DNA of 15,158 nucleotides from AC-32 sp035455605 (GCA_035455605.1 DATIER010000198.1:1-15158), one strand, 5' to 3'; counted from the stretch's first letter, positions 1-9,861 are shown. Notes: a model not told the origin generated them from the sequence alone. Made by a program: numbers and translations.

Positions 1-557
1 GCCGGGTTGATCCGCTGCTGGATCTCGAGGCCGGCGTTCTGCATCTCGACGTAGGTCGAGTCGCGGCCGAAGACCTGCGCGAGGCGGTCGAGGTCGGCGC
101 GGGCGTCGTCGGGACGGTTCTCCTCCAGCGCCTTGCAGACACGGCCCGAGAGGCATCCGCTGAGCGCGACGAGACCGGCCGAGTGCCGCTCGAGCAGCTC
201 CCAGTCGACCCGCGGCTTGTAGTAGTAGCCCTCGAGGTAGCCCGCGGAGGCGAGCTTGATCAGGTTGCCGTAGCCGGTGTTGTCCTCGGCCAGCAGCGTC
301 AGGTGGGCGTACCCCTTCTTCTGCGCGCGGCGGTCCTCGGCGACGTAGAGCTCGCAGCCGATCAGCGGCTTGACGCCGGCCTTGCCGGTCTCGCGGTAGA
401 GCTCGACCGCGCCGGCGAGCGAGCCGTGGTCGGTGAGCGCCACCGCCGGCATCTCCAGCTCCGCCGCGCGGGCGGCCAGCGCGGGGATCCGGCAGGCGCC
501 GTCGAGGATCGAGTATTCGGAGTGGACGTGGAGATGGACGAACGGCGCCTCGGACAC
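1..557 (-). CDS. dnaE: DNA polymerase III alpha subunit, N-terminal part (PHP domain), cut by window edge
   Basis: This is the catalytic subunit of the replicative DNA polymerase. Only the first 185 codons are present; the gene runs off the left edge. The translation opens SEAPFVHLHVHSEYSILDGA and continues with ALTDHGSLAG, IGCELYVAEDRRAQKKGYAH and GLVALSGCLSGRV, all hallmarks of the DnaE PHP domain. The visible PHP metal-site residues are intact: HLHVH at residues 8-12 and TDHG at 42-45. Actinobacterial DnaE1 uses this site as a proofreading exonuclease. I chose GTG at 557 because it puts the HxH motif at the usual distance from the N-terminus. An AAGG and a TAAGGT hexamer lie just upstream. 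The gene is divergent from the XylF-like gene and unrelated to it in function. A DnaE2 or ImuC paralogue cannot be excluded from the N-terminus alone, but the intact PHP site favours DnaE1. Confidence 0.95.
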   Translation of the reverse strand, partial: MSEAPFVHLHVHSEYSILDGACRIPALAARAAELEMPAVALTDHGSLAGAVELYRETGKAGVKPLIGCELYVAEDRRAQKKGYAHLTLLAEDNTGYGNLIKLASAGYLEGYYYKPRVDWELLERHSAGLVALSGCLSGRVCKALEENRPDDARADLDRLAQVFGRDSTYVEMQNAGLEIQQRINP

Positions 558-565
558 GGCGACCA

Positions 566-571
566 ACCTTA
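566..571 (-). promoter_or_regulatory. candidate -10 element (TAAGGT) of dnaE
   Basis: A TANNNT hexamer lies 8 nt upstream of the dnaE GTG, the spacing expected for a leaderless transcript. The same bases contain AAGG, which could instead act as a Shine-Dalgarno, so the two readings compete. I see no clear -35 element. Confidence 0.3.
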
Positions 572-634
572 TCGCCGGGTCAGGACCGCACTCCCGGGCG
601 CGCCGGGTGCCGCTCCAACGCCTCCGCGGGCGAG

Positions 635-641
635 TAACAAT
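635..641 (+). promoter_or_regulatory. candidate -10 region (TAACAAT) of the xylF-like gene
   Basis: TAACAAT is the only AT-rich stretch in the 112-bp divergent gap (558-669) between dnaE and the xylF-like gene. It sits 28 nt before the ATG, leaving room for a short leader carrying the AGAGGAG ribosome-binding site at 657-663. No TTGACA-like -35 is evident. The rest of the gap shows no other structure. Confidence 0.3.
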
Positions 642-669
642 GGCCGCCAACGAACGAGAGGAGCGAACG

Positions 670-1763
670 ATGAGAACGGGTCGCGCGTTGGTGCTCGGAG
701 CCGTGCTGGTCGTGCTGGCGGCGGGTGTCGCGGGCTGCGGCGGCTCGAGCAAGAAGAGCTCGGGCACGACGACCGGCGGAGGCGGTGGCGGAGGCGGCGG
801 CGGCAAGATCCAGGCCTGCGCGCTGCTGCCGGACACGAAGTCGTCCACGCGCTACACGCTGTTCGACGCGCCCTACCTGACCGCCGCCTTCAAGGACGCG
901 GGCGTGTCGGCCCAGGTCCTGAACGCGCTCGGCGACGCCCAGAAGCAGAAGTCGCAGGCGCAGCAGTGCCTGGCCAAGGGCGCGAAGGTGATCCTGCTCG
1001 ACCAGCTGAACGCTGCCTCGGGCACGGCGATCACCAACCTGGCAGTCCAGCAGGGCGCGAAGGTGATCGACTACGACCGCCTCGTGGTCGGCAGCAAGGC
1101 GGCCTACTACGTCTCCTTCGACAACGTCCGCGTCGGCAAGCTCCAGGGCCAGGGGCTGGTGAAGGGCCTGCAGGCGGCCAACACCTCGGGCACGCCGGTC
1201 GTCGCGCGGCTGAACGGCGGCATCACGGACAACAACGCCAAGCTGTTCAAGCAGGGCTACGACTCGATCCTGAACCCGATGTTCGCGAGCGGGAAGCTGA
1301 AGGCGGCGGTGGCGGGCGACCAGTGGACCGACTGGGACCCGGTCAAGGGCCGCCAGATCTTCGACCAGATGCTCGCGCGCAACGGCAACAAGATCGACGG
1401 CGTGCTGGCCGCCAACGACGGCCTCGCGGGCGCGGTCGTCGCGTCGCTGAAGGCGCACGGCCTGAAGCCGATCCCGCTCACCGGCCAGGACGCGACCCCG
1501 ACGGGCGTGCAGTTCATCCTCGCCGGCTGGCAGACCGGCACCGTCTACAAGTCGGTGCGCAAGGAGGCCGACGCGGCCGCGGCCGCCGCGATCGCGATCG
1601 TCAAGGGCAAGCCGGTCCCGGGCGTGAACGGCACGACGAGCGGGACGAAGTCGATCCTGCTGACCCCGGTCTGGATCACGAAGTCGAACTACAAGCTGCT
1701 CTTCGACGAGGGCTTCCTGAAGAAGAGCCAGGTCTGCACCGGCTCGTACGCGAAGTACTGCAG

Positions 1764-1767
<4 letters not shown>
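670..1767 (+). CDS. xylF: XylF-like sugar ABC transporter substrate-binding lipoprotein
   Basis: This is a 365-aa type I periplasmic sugar-binding protein of the D-xylose-binding (XylF/RbsB) family, anchored as a lipoprotein. ATG at 670 follows AGAGGAG with 6-nt spacing and begins a signal peptide ending in a lipobox (AGVAGC, lipidated Cys23). A linker with ten Gly in a row (36-45) tethers the binding domain. Family motifs match XylF closely: DYDRL (134-138), YVSFDNVRVGKLQG (147-160), DNNAKLF (187-193), GDQW (216-219), ANDGLAGA (248-255) and TGQDA (271-275). Four Cys in the mature part (50, 100, 356, 364) could form disulfides. No xylG-type ATPase or xylH-type permease lies next to it; the ABC genes downstream are of the unrelated peptide/Opp type and face the other way. 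It is therefore an orphan binding protein here. Ligand xylose or a related monosaccharide is inferred from the family only. Confidence 0.88.
1725..1745 (-). terminator. candidate terminator of the operon, nested in the xylF-like coding end
   Basis: Read on the minus strand this is GAGCC-GGT, loop GCAG, ACC-(T bulge)-GGCTC, followed at once by TTCTTC (1724-1719). That is an 8-bp stem with a one-base bulge and a short pyrimidine tract, starting 18 nt after the stop of the OppF-type gene. It lies entirely inside the C-terminal coding part of the convergent xylF-like gene. The stem is short, so this is plausible rather than firm. Confidence 0.4.
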
Positions 1768-2761
<994 letters not shown>

Positions 2762-2765
<4 letters not shown>

Positions 2766-4750
2766 GCGACGCCCTCCGTCGCCGGCTCGGGCACGGTCGC
2801 GGGGTCGTGCAGGAAGCAGCGCACGAGCCCGCCGTCGACCTCGAGCAGCTGCGGCCGCTCCGCCTCGCAGCGCGCGAACGCGTGCGGGCAGCGCGGCGCG
2901 AAGCGGCAGCCGGCCGGCGGGCGCAGCAGGTCGGGCGGCGACCCGGGGATCCCGAGCAGGTGCTCCTTCGGCCCGTGGATCGAGGGGAACGCCTCCAGCA
3001 GCCCGTGCGTGTACGGGTGCAGCGGCTGTTCGAACAGCCGGCGGGTGCGCCCCAGTTCGGCCACCTGCGCGGCGTACATCACGAGCAACCGGTCGGAGAA
3101 GTGCCGCACGAGCGACATGTCGTGGGTGACGAAGATGACCGCGAACCCCAGCCGTTCTTGCAGCTCCTTGATCTGCACCATCAGCGAGCGCTGGCCGACG
3201 ACGTCGAGCGCCGAGGTCGGCTCGTCCATCACGATCAGCTCGGGCGTGAAGAGCAGCGCCATCGCGATCATCGCCCGCTGCCGCATCCCGCCCGAGAGCT
3301 GGTGCGGGTAGCTGTGCAGGTGCACCGGGTCGATCGAGACGAGCCGCAGCACCTCCCGCGAGCGCTCCTCGATCTGCCGCCTCGTCATCGTCGAGTGCGC
3401 CTCGCAGGCGTCGCGCATCTGCGCCGCCACCGTCAGCACCGGGTTGAGCGCGTTCATCGCGCTCTGCATCACGACCGAGTAGTCGCGCCAGCGGATGTGG
3501 CGCAACTGCTTGTCCGAGAGCGTGACCATGTCCTGCCCCTTGAACAGCACCTGGCCGTCCGTGATCTCGCCGGCGAGCGGCGCCCCGAGCAGCCGCGCGA
3601 TCGCGTAGACGAGCGTCGACTTGCCGCAGGCCGACTCGCCGACGACGCCGAGGAACTCGCCCTTGGCGAGCTCGAACGAGACGTCGTCGACGGCGACGAC
3701 CGGCCCGTGCTCCGAGGCGTAGGCAACGGACAGGTTCCGCACCTCGAGGATGTTCCCCGGGTCCGGCGGCCGCGCCTGCACGACCTCGCCGCCCTCAGCG
3801 TCGACGCCCTGCCGCTCGAGCCTGCGCAGCCGCAGCGACGGGCTCGAGACCTCGTCGAAGGCGTAGTTGAGGAGCGCGAACGCCGCGCCGAGGAGCGCGA
3901 CGCAGACGCCCGGCATGATCGCCCAGTACGGCATCCCGGCCCCGAGCGCCTCGTTGTTCTCGGCCCAGTAGAGCATCGTCCCCCAGCTCTGGCTGTTCGG
4001 GTCGCCGAGGCCGATGAACTGCAGCCCGGCCGCGAACAGGACGGCGTAGAGCGCGGCGCCGAGGAAGCTCGCCAGGATCAGCGAGGTCATCGTCGGCAGG
4101 ATCTCGCGGACGATCACGTACGAGCGCCGCTCGCCCCGCACGCGCGCCGCCTCCAGGAAGTCTCGCGTGCGTAACGAGAGCGTCTGCGAGCGCAGCTGTC
4201 TGGCACCGTACGACCAGCCGAGCACGCCGAGCACGACCACCAGCGTCAGGAAGCCCGAGTTCTTCTCGTAGGCGGCGATCACGATGATCAGCGGGAAGAT
4301 CGGGATCACGAGGATCACGTCGGTGACGAGCGAGAGGACGCCGTCGGTCGTGCCGCCGAGGTAGCCGGCCGAGACGCCGACGACGACCGCGATCACCGTC
4401 GCGAGGCCGCCGACGAGCAGGGCGATCAGGAGCGACTGGCGCGTGCCGAAGACGAGCTGCGAGAAGACGTCCTCGCCGTAGGCGGTCGTGCCGAACAGGT
4501 GGTGGCTCGACGGCCCGAGCCCCGGCGGGTAGATCTTCGCGCGCGGGTTGTCCGGTGCGATCTGGCCCGGGACGGCCGCGAGCACGACGAAGACGAGCAG
4601 CAGCCCCAGGCCGACGAGCGCCTTCTTGTTGCGGGCGACCGAGCGGAAGAGGTCGGCGCCCGCGTGGCGGCGCGTCGCCTCCTGGGGCGGGCCGGAGCCG
4701 ACGGTCGCGCCGGCCGGCTCGAGCGGGTCGGCGACCGTGGGCAGGCTCAC
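2762..4750 (-). CDS. fused DppC-type permease and DppD-type ATPase of an Opp-family ABC importer
   Basis: One 662-aa reading frame joins two subunits that are usually separate. Residues 1 to about 305 are a DppC-type permease: a short cytoplasmic N-terminus, about six membrane segments, and the ATPase-contacting EAA loop (DFLEAARVRG, 197-206). A polar linker (about 306-333) leads into a DppD-type ATPase with Walker A GESACGKST (371-379), Q-loop MQSAMNALNP (428-437), LSGGMRQR (485-492), Walker B LIVMDEP (505-511) and H-loop His543. It ends with the oligo_HPY Cys cluster (615, 621, 628, 645). GTG at 4750 overlaps the DppB-type stop as GTGA and has GGGAG 5 nt upstream. I see no stop or frameshift at the junction. 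Fused permease/ATPase proteins of this kind are known in actinobacteria. The NALNP form of the Q-loop resembles carbohydrate-type Opp ATPases from memory, in line with the glycosidase upstream. Confidence 0.92.
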
Positions 4751-5730
4751 CCGCGCTCCCGCGTGCGGGGGTCGAGGATCGCGGTCGCGATGTCGGCGGC
4801 GAGGATCGCGATCAGCACGGCGACCGTGATCAGCAGGAACAGCGCCTGCATCAGCGCGTAGTCCTGGTTCTCGACCGACTGCAGGAACATCCAGCCGACG
4901 CCGGGGTAGTTGAAGACGAACTCGACGAGGATCGCGCCGCCGACGACGAAGCCGAGCGACATCGCGAACCCGACCAGGTTCGGCAGGATCGCGTTCCGCC
5001 CCGCGTAGGTCCACATGATCCGCCAGGGCTTCAGGCCCTTCGCCCGCGCCATGCGCACGTAGTCCTCGGTGAGGACGGTGATCGTGTTGTTGCGCATCGT
5101 CAGGATCCAGCCGCCGACCGCCGTGACGATGATCGTCAGCGCGGGCAGGATCGAGTGGTTGAACGCGTCGGTGACGAACGTCCAGTTCCAGCCGACCGTC
5201 GTCGTCACGTCGTAGCCGCCGCTCTCGGGGAACCACCCGAGCTTGATCGAGAAGAGCCAGATCGCGAGCAGCGCGAGCCAGAAGTACGGGAAGGCCGACG
5301 TGATCACGAACAGCGGTGGCAGCGCGCCGTCCAGCACGGTGCCGCGCCGCCAGGCCGAAACGAGCCCGATCGCGGTCCCGAGCACGAAGGCGACGATCGT
5401 CGTCGTCCCGACGAGGGCGAGCGTCCACGGCAGCGCCTGCAGCACCTGGTGGGCGACCGTGTCCGGGAAGAAGGTCAGCGACGTCCCGAAGTGCCCGCGC
5501 GCGATGTTGCCGAGGTACGTCAGGTACGCGTGGCCGAGGCTCTGGTGCGCGTGGACGCCGAAGGCGATCTCGAGCGCGTGCAGCGCCTGCGGGTTCAGGC
5601 GCCCCTTGTAGCGGGCCATCATCGCGATCGCCGCGTTGCCCGGCATGAGGCGCGGGATCAGGAAGTTCAGCGTCACCGCAGCCCAGAGCGTGACGAGGAA
5701 GAACCCCAGCCTGCGGGCGACGAACCTCAC
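4747..5730 (-). CDS. DppB-type ABC transporter permease
   Basis: A 327-aa inner-membrane permease that pairs with the DppC half of the fusion protein. It has the family layout: an N-terminal membrane helix starting RFVARRLGFFLVTLWAA, a large external loop (about 28-100), then five membrane segments. The EAA loop is DYVRMARAKGLKPWRI (223-238). LVEFVFNYPGVGW (268-280) is the typical DppB C-terminal signature. GTG at 5730 was chosen because the only nearby ATG (5744) is in another frame and hits a stop at once; GAGG lies 8 nt upstream. It is 36 nt after the binding-protein gene and overlaps the next gene by 4 nt, so translation is probably coupled. Confidence 0.93.
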   Translation of the reverse strand: MRFVARRLGFFLVTLWAAVTLNFLIPRLMPGNAAIAMMARYKGRLNPQALHALEIAFGVHAHQSLGHAYLTYLGNIARGHFGTSLTFFPDTVAHQVLQALPWTLALVGTTTIVAFVLGTAIGLVSAWRRGTVLDGALPPLFVITSAFPYFWLALLAIWLFSIKLGWFPESGGYDVTTTVGWNWTFVTDAFNHSILPALTIIVTAVGGWILTMRNNTITVLTEDYVRMARAKGLKPWRIMWTYAGRNAILPNLVGFAMSLGFVVGGAILVEFVFNYPGVGWMFLQSVENQDYALMQALFLLITVAVLIAILAADIATAILDPRTRERG

Positions 5731-5766
5731 CTGCCGCGCCTCATGCCCCTGTCGCTGCCCGTCTCG

Positions 5767-7419
5767 CTACCCCTGCTTCGGCTTGAGGTGTAGCAGCATG
5801 ACGCCCCAGTCGGGGTTGACGTAGGCGGCCGGCCGCGCGAACGGGTTGCCCTTCGTCACCCAGCCCGCCAGGTCCTTGGTGTTGTACTGGTACCAGTCGA
5901 CGCCCTCGGTGACCGGGATCACCGGGATGTCGTTCACCATGATCGCCTCGAGCTGCTTGACGATCTGGTGCTGCGTGGCCGAGTCGCTCGTCGCGGCGTA
6001 CTGCTCGATCAGCTTGTCCGCCTGCGGGTTCGAGTACCGCTCCCAGTCGGAGCCGGCCGACTTGCCGACCGGCGCCGAGCCCTTCGAGTAGAGCAGCGAG
6101 CGCAGCTCGTAGTACGGCGTCGGGCCGGCGGTCTGGTTGCCGTCGTAGGCGAGCTGGTAGTGCCCGTTGTAGACGTCGTTGTCGTAGGTCTGGCTGGAGA
6201 GGTTCTGCGGCGTGACCTTGATCCCGACCGCCTTCAGCTGCTCCTGGACGAGCTGCGCCGAGGCGACCCAGTCGGAGTAGCCGCCGATGTTGATCATGGT
6301 GAACGAGAGCGGCTTGCCGTCGGGCGTCTGGTAGATGCCGCCCACCTTCTTGTAGCCGGCCTGCTGGAGGATCTGCTCGGCCTTCTGCGGGTCGTAGTCG
6401 ACCTTCTTCGCCAGGCCCTGGTCGAGCCAGTCGCTGAAGGTCGGGGTGACGATCCCGGTCTGGTTCGACGGCGGCTCGTAGCCGTACTCGCCGATCTCCG
6501 AGACCTTGTGCCGGTCGATCGCGTACGCCATCGCCTGCCGCACCGGGAGGGCCTTCAGGATCGGGTCGGTCTGGTTGATGTAGACCGCGACGTTGACCAC
6601 CGGCGGGAACCAGTAGTGGTTGTCGGCGCTCTTCTTCAGGTAGTACGCGTTGATGTTCGGGATGAACTGGCTGCCCCACTGGGCCTTGCCGCTGGCGAGC
6701 TGCTGGTTCGCCGGGTCGTTCGAGGTGAACGCGGGGTAGTAGACGGTGTCGATCGCCGGCTTGCCCGACTGCCAGTAGCTCGGGTTCTTCTTGTACTTGA
6801 TCACCTGCGGCGAGCACGAGCTCATCGTGAACGGGCCCGTGCCGACGGGGTGCTCGTCCTTGTAGGTGGTCGGGTTCTTGATCGTCGTCCAGATGTGCTT
6901 GGCGACGATCGGGGTCTGGTCGGCGATGTAGTAGAAGTAGGGAACCGCGGGCGTCTTGAAGGTGAAGACGACCTTGTCGCCGTTCTGCGTGACGCTCTGC
7001 AGCACCGACCAGTTCGCGTTCAGGTCGAGCGCCGGGTTCTTCTTCAGCAGCTGGAAGGTGTAGACGACGTCGGCCGCGCTGAACGGCTTGCCGTCGCTCC
7101 ACTTGACGCCCTTCCGGATCGTGAACGTCAGCGTCCTGTTGCCGTTGCTCCAGGCGTAGCTCTTCGCGAGCCACGGCGTCGTCTTGCCGCTCTGGAGGCC
7201 GTTCACGTACGTCAGCTCCTCGTACTCGGTCCCGAACGAGAGGAAGCTCACGCTCGCGTTGAAGGGGCTGAACCCGCAGGTCCAGGTCGTGCCCTGCTCG
7301 TTCGAGATCGTGACGGAGCTCGATCCGCCGGAGCTCGACTTCTTGCTGCTGCTCCCGCACGCGGCGGCGGTCAAGCCGACCAGCGCGACCACGAGCATGA
7401 GCATCGCTGCTCGTCTCAT
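5767..7419 (-). CDS. family 5 extracellular solute-binding lipoprotein (OppA/DppA-like)
   Basis: This is the substrate-capturing lipoprotein of the importer encoded just downstream. From ATG at 7419 it has 550 aa: signal peptide MRRAAMLMLVVALVGLTAAA, lipidated Cys21, then a Ser/Lys/Gly tether. The SBP_bac_5 signature FTIRKGVKWSDGKPFSAADV spans 99-118, and the length fits the family. I prefer 7419 because AAGGAG (7426-7431) sits 6 nt upstream. An ATG 21 nt earlier (7440) overlaps the kinase stop as ATGA, but it would add MTGKERV before the signal peptide and encode the SD inside the gene. Family 5 proteins bind peptides, nickel or oligosaccharides; the kinase and glycosidase on one side and the permeases on the other suggest a glycoside, which is inference. 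Confidence 0.93.
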   Translation of the reverse strand: MRRAAMLMLVVALVGLTAAACGSSSKKSSSGGSSSVTISNEQGTTWTCGFSPFNASVSFLSFGTEYEELTYVNGLQSGKTTPWLAKSYAWSNGNRTLTFTIRKGVKWSDGKPFSAADVVYTFQLLKKNPALDLNANWSVLQSVTQNGDKVVFTFKTPAVPYFYYIADQTPIVAKHIWTTIKNPTTYKDEHPVGTGPFTMSSCSPQVIKYKKNPSYWQSGKPAIDTVYYPAFTSNDPANQQLASGKAQWGSQFIPNINAYYLKKSADNHYWFPPVVNVAVYINQTDPILKALPVRQAMAYAIDRHKVSEIGEYGYEPPSNQTGIVTPTFSDWLDQGLAKKVDYDPQKAEQILQQAGYKKVGGIYQTPDGKPLSFTMINIGGYSDWVASAQLVQEQLKAVGIKVTPQNLSSQTYDNDVYNGHYQLAYDGNQTAGPTPYYELRSLLYSKGSAPVGKSAGSDWERYSNPQADKLIEQYAATSDSATQHQIVKQLEAIMVNDIPVIPVTEGVDWYQYNTKDLAGWVTKGNPFARPAAYVNPDWGVMLLHLKPKQG

Positions 7420-7425
7420 CACCCG

Positions 7426-7431
7426 CTCCTT
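7426..7431 (-). promoter_or_regulatory. Shine-Dalgarno (AAGGAG) that decides the binding-protein start
   Basis: AAGGAG on the minus strand is spaced 6 nt before the ATG at 7419. It lies downstream of the alternative ATG at 7440 and so supports the shorter, better signal peptide. Confidence 0.7.
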
Positions 7432-7436
7432 CCCGG

Positions 7437-8462
7437 TCATGTGTCTGTCTTCGGGTCGTGTGCGTCGTCCCTGCTGCTCAGGAGCTCCTGGAACTCGCGC
7501 CGGAGTCGCTCCTGCGCCGCGGTGCCGGCGCCGAGCTCGTCGAGGCCGAGCAGCGCTGCGCCGACGATCGGCGGCGAGCTCGTGACGTGGACGGTCGCCG
7601 CCGGCGCGTGATGCGCGAGCCCCGCCTTGATCGCGCCGATCAGGCGCGCGTCGCCGGACTGCAGCAGGCCGCCGCCGAGCGCGACGGGGACGGCCTCGTG
7701 CGACAGGTCGAGGCGCTCGAGCGCGACGCGGATCATCGTCACGACCTCCTCGGCGAGGCGGTCGACGATCTCCGCGGCTGCGGCGTCGCGCTCGGCTTCT
7801 GCGAAGACCACCGGCGCGAGCTCGATCACGCGGCGCCCGGGGATCTCGCCGTGGTGGATCGCCTCGGCGAGCTGCATCGGCGTCTCCAGGCCGAAGTGCT
7901 TCGGCACCGCCTGCTCGAGGGTCGTCCTCGGGCCGCGCCCGTCTTCGCTGCGCGCCGCCGCGAGGGTCGCCTCGACGCCGACGTCGTAGCCACCGCCCCA
8001 GTCGCCGGTCGTCCAGCCGAGCGCCGGGAAGCCGGCGCGGCGGCCGTCCGGCGCGACGCCCACGCAGTTGATGCCGGCGCCGCAGACGACGGCCACGCCC
8101 CAGCCGTGCTCGGTGCCGGCGCGCAGGACGGCAAGGGTGTCGTTGCCGACGGTGACCGACTCGGCGAGGCGGCGCCGGGCGACGGCGCGCTGCATCTGGG
8201 CGACCTCGGAGGGGAAGTCGAGCCCGGCGAGGAACAGCTCGCCCACCTGGGCCACGGGCCCGTCGCCGTCGGCGATCCCGGCCTCGCCGAGGGCCCGGGC
8301 GAGCAGGTCGTCGATCACGCCGAGCGCGCCGTCCAGGCCGAGGTGGTGCGGCGAGCTCAGCGGCCCGCGGACGAGCGCCACCACCTCGCCGTCGGCCCGC
8401 GCGAGCGCGAGGTCGGTCTTCGAGTTGCCGCCGTCGATCGCGAGCACGAGCGGCGCGGTCAC
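7437..8462 (-). CDS. BadF/BadG/NagK-family sugar kinase
   Basis: A 341-aa ATP-dependent kinase of the ASKHA fold, in the family that includes eukaryotic and bacterial N-acetylglucosamine kinases. Visible elements are phosphate-1 loop DGGNSKT (10-16), VGNDT (105-109), phosphate-2 region CGAGINCVG (127-135), GWTTGDWGGG (149-158), adenosine region VALGGGLL (260-267) and PIVGAALLG (298-306). GTG at 8462 overlaps the glycosidase stop as GTGA and has AGGAG (8468-8472) 5 nt upstream, so the two are likely translationally coupled. Lying between a phospho-glycosidase and an ABC importer, it probably phosphorylates the imported sugar or glycoside at O6, making the substrate for the glycosidase; the alternative is that it phosphorylates the free monosaccharide after cleavage. 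The NagK-like similarity hints at amino sugars or chitobiose, but does not prove them. Confidence 0.88.
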   Translation of the reverse strand: MTAPLVLAIDGGNSKTDLALARADGEVVALVRGPLSSPHHLGLDGALGVIDDLLARALGEAGIADGDGPVAQVGELFLAGLDFPSEVAQMQRAVARRRLAESVTVGNDTLAVLRAGTEHGWGVAVVCGAGINCVGVAPDGRRAGFPALGWTTGDWGGGYDVGVEATLAAARSEDGRGPRTTLEQAVPKHFGLETPMQLAEAIHHGEIPGRRVIELAPVVFAEAERDAAAAEIVDRLAEEVVTMIRVALERLDLSHEAVPVALGGGLLQSGDARLIGAIKAGLAHHAPAATVHVTSSPPIVGAALLGLDELGAGTAAQERLRREFQELLSSRDDAHDPKTDT

Positions 8463-9733
8463 GCCCGCTCCTGCGCGAAGAACCGCGGAAGGTGCTCGCG
8501 GTCGGCCGCGAGGAGCTGCTCCGTGAGCTCCTCCGCGGACGTGACCTGGCCGACGAGCGGGTGCGCGAGCAGCGCCTTGTAGACGAGCTCGCGGTCGCCC
8601 TCGATCGCGGCGCGCGATGCGAGGCGCTCGTAGGCGGCGACGTGCTGGGTCAGGCCGAGCAGCTCCGGCGCGAGCGGGGGTTGCTCGATCGGCTCGGGGC
8701 CGCGAGCGGTGATGCGCGCGGGAACCTCGACCGCGTCGTCCGGTGCAAGACCGGCGAGCGTGGCGTCGTTGCGGACGTCGACGACCTGCACGTCACCTTC
8801 GTCGCTCGCGAGCGAGGCGACGAGCTGCGTCGCGGCCTCGCTGTAGAAGGCGCCTCCACGCTTCTCGAGCAGCTTCGGCTTCGTCGTCAGGCTCGGGTCG
8901 CGGTAGAGCTCGAGCAGCCTGCGCTCGATCTCGGCGACCTCGGCCGCGCGCGGCGTGCCGATGAGCTGCTCCCGGAGCACCTCGTCGTGGAAGTAGAAGT
9001 AGCGGAGGTAGTACGACGGGATCGTCCCGAGCCGCTCGAGCAGGTCGCGTGGCAGGTCGACGTGGTCGGCCAGCTCGTCGGCGTGGTGCGCGATCAGCTC
9101 GGGGAGGACGTCGTCGCCGTCGAGCAGGATCCGTCGCACCCACGTGAGGTGGTTCAGCCCGACGTGGTCGATCAGGACCCGATCCGGCCCGGCGTCGAGC
9201 AGGCGCGCCGTGAAGCGCTGGAGCCCGATCGCGACATTGCAGAGCCCCACCGCGCGGTGGCCGGCGTCGAGCAGGCTGCGCGTGACGATCCCCACGGGGT
9301 TCGTGAAGTCGACGATCCACGCGTCGTCGGCGGCGAGCTCTCGGACTCGGCCTGCGATCTCGAGCACGACGGGGACGGTGCGGAGGGCCTTGCCGAGGCC
9401 GCCGGCGCCCGTCGTCTCCTGCCCGATGCACCCGCAGGCGAGCGGGATCGTCTCGTCGGAGAGGCGCGCCTGCTGGCCGCCGACGCGGAGCTGGATCAGA
9501 ACGAACGAGGCGCCCTCGAGCGCGCGGTCGAGCTGATCGGTGACGGCGAGCGTGCCGTCGTAGCCGGCCGCGTCGAGCATGCGTCCCGCGAGGCCGCCGA
9601 CGACCTCGCGCCGCTCGGCGTCGATGTCGTGCAGGACGACCTCTCGCAGGTCGAGCCGCTCGCGCTCACGTGCGAGACCGGCGACCAGCTCGGGCGTGTA
9701 GGTCGACCCGCCGCCGACGACGGCGAGCTTCAC
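8459..9733 (-). CDS. glycoside hydrolase family 4, 6-phospho-beta-glucosidase-like
   Basis: A 424-aa NAD- and metal-dependent glycosidase. Family 4 enzymes cleave by an oxidation-elimination route rather than classical hydrolysis, and the 6-phospho-beta-glucosidase branch needs a 6-phosphorylated sugar. The sequence shows the NAD-binding start KLAVVGGGSTYTPEL, RVGGQQAR (83-90), GQETTGAGG (104-112), DFTNPVGIVT (142-151), GLCN with the likely metal ligand Cys165, GLNHLTW with likely metal ligand His195, and SYYLRYF (240-246), which holds candidate catalytic tyrosines. GTG at 9733 places the Rossmann strand at the N-terminus and has GGAG 7 nt upstream; extending to 9775 only adds an unconserved 14-residue tail. 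It is the first gene of the operon. No PTS gene is in the window, so the phosphate probably comes from the adjacent kinase. Confidence 0.92.
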   Translation of the reverse strand: MKLAVVGGGSTYTPELVAGLARERERLDLREVVLHDIDAERREVVGGLAGRMLDAAGYDGTLAVTDQLDRALEGASFVLIQLRVGGQQARLSDETIPLACGCIGQETTGAGGLGKALRTVPVVLEIAGRVRELAADDAWIVDFTNPVGIVTRSLLDAGHRAVGLCNVAIGLQRFTARLLDAGPDRVLIDHVGLNHLTWVRRILLDGDDVLPELIAHHADELADHVDLPRDLLERLGTIPSYYLRYFYFHDEVLREQLIGTPRAAEVAEIERRLLELYRDPSLTTKPKLLEKRGGAFYSEAATQLVASLASDEGDVQVVDVRNDATLAGLAPDDAVEVPARITARGPEPIEQPPLAPELLGLTQHVAAYERLASRAAIEGDRELVYKALLAHPLVGQVTSAEELTEQLLAADREHLPRFFAQERA

Positions 9734-9739
9734 TCCTGG

Positions 9740-9825
9740 ACTCCGGTCCTGTGCAGCGCGGCAACCTCCGGGCACGCGAAACGTGTTAGGAACCCAGACG
9801 AGGCGACTCTCTCACTCCAGTCCTG
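9740..9825. repeat. imperfect direct repeat in the control region
   Basis: ACTCCGGTCCTG (9740-9751) recurs as ACTCCAGTCCTG (9814-9825), 11 of 12 bases identical. The offset is 74 bp, close to seven turns of DNA. The first copy lies over the leader and ribosome-binding site of the glycosidase gene; the second lies between the proposed -35 and -10. It could be a second operator pair, but chance is possible in GC-rich DNA. Confidence 0.3.
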
Positions 9826-9834
9826 CCGAGTCAA
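9806..9834 (-). promoter_or_regulatory. candidate promoter of the glycoside operon
   Basis: On the minus strand TTGACT (9834-9829) is followed after 17 nt by GAGAGT (9811-9806), which keeps A2 and T6 of a -10 hexamer. The start would fall near 9799, giving a leader of about 66 nt. The -35 is good and the -10 is weak. Confidence 0.4.
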
Positions 9835-9855
9835 GCGCTAGGAATCACGGACTCG
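9827..9855. promoter_or_regulatory. candidate operator: inverted repeat CGAGTC-N17-GACTCG
   Basis: CGAGTC (9827-9832) and GACTCG (9850-9855) form an inverted repeat with centres 23 bp apart, about two helical turns. The left arm overlaps the operon -35 (TTGACTCG on the minus strand), and the right arm lies just upstream of the regulator's -10. A dimeric ROK regulator bound here could control both directions. Confidence 0.4.
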
Positions 9856-9861
9856 TTCGGT

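Noticed and set aside
4751..5428. N-terminal extension of the fused permease-ATPase to 888 residues
   Set aside because: The extra 226 residues are an Arg/Asp-rich off-frame reading of the DppB-type gene. The GTG at 4750 has a ribosome-binding site and a 4-nt overlap.
5968..7611. Long plus-strand open frame across the binding-protein and kinase genes
   Set aside because: Composition is Val/Arg/Leu/Asp-rich without domains, and it crosses two real genes on the other strand. It is a shadow frame.
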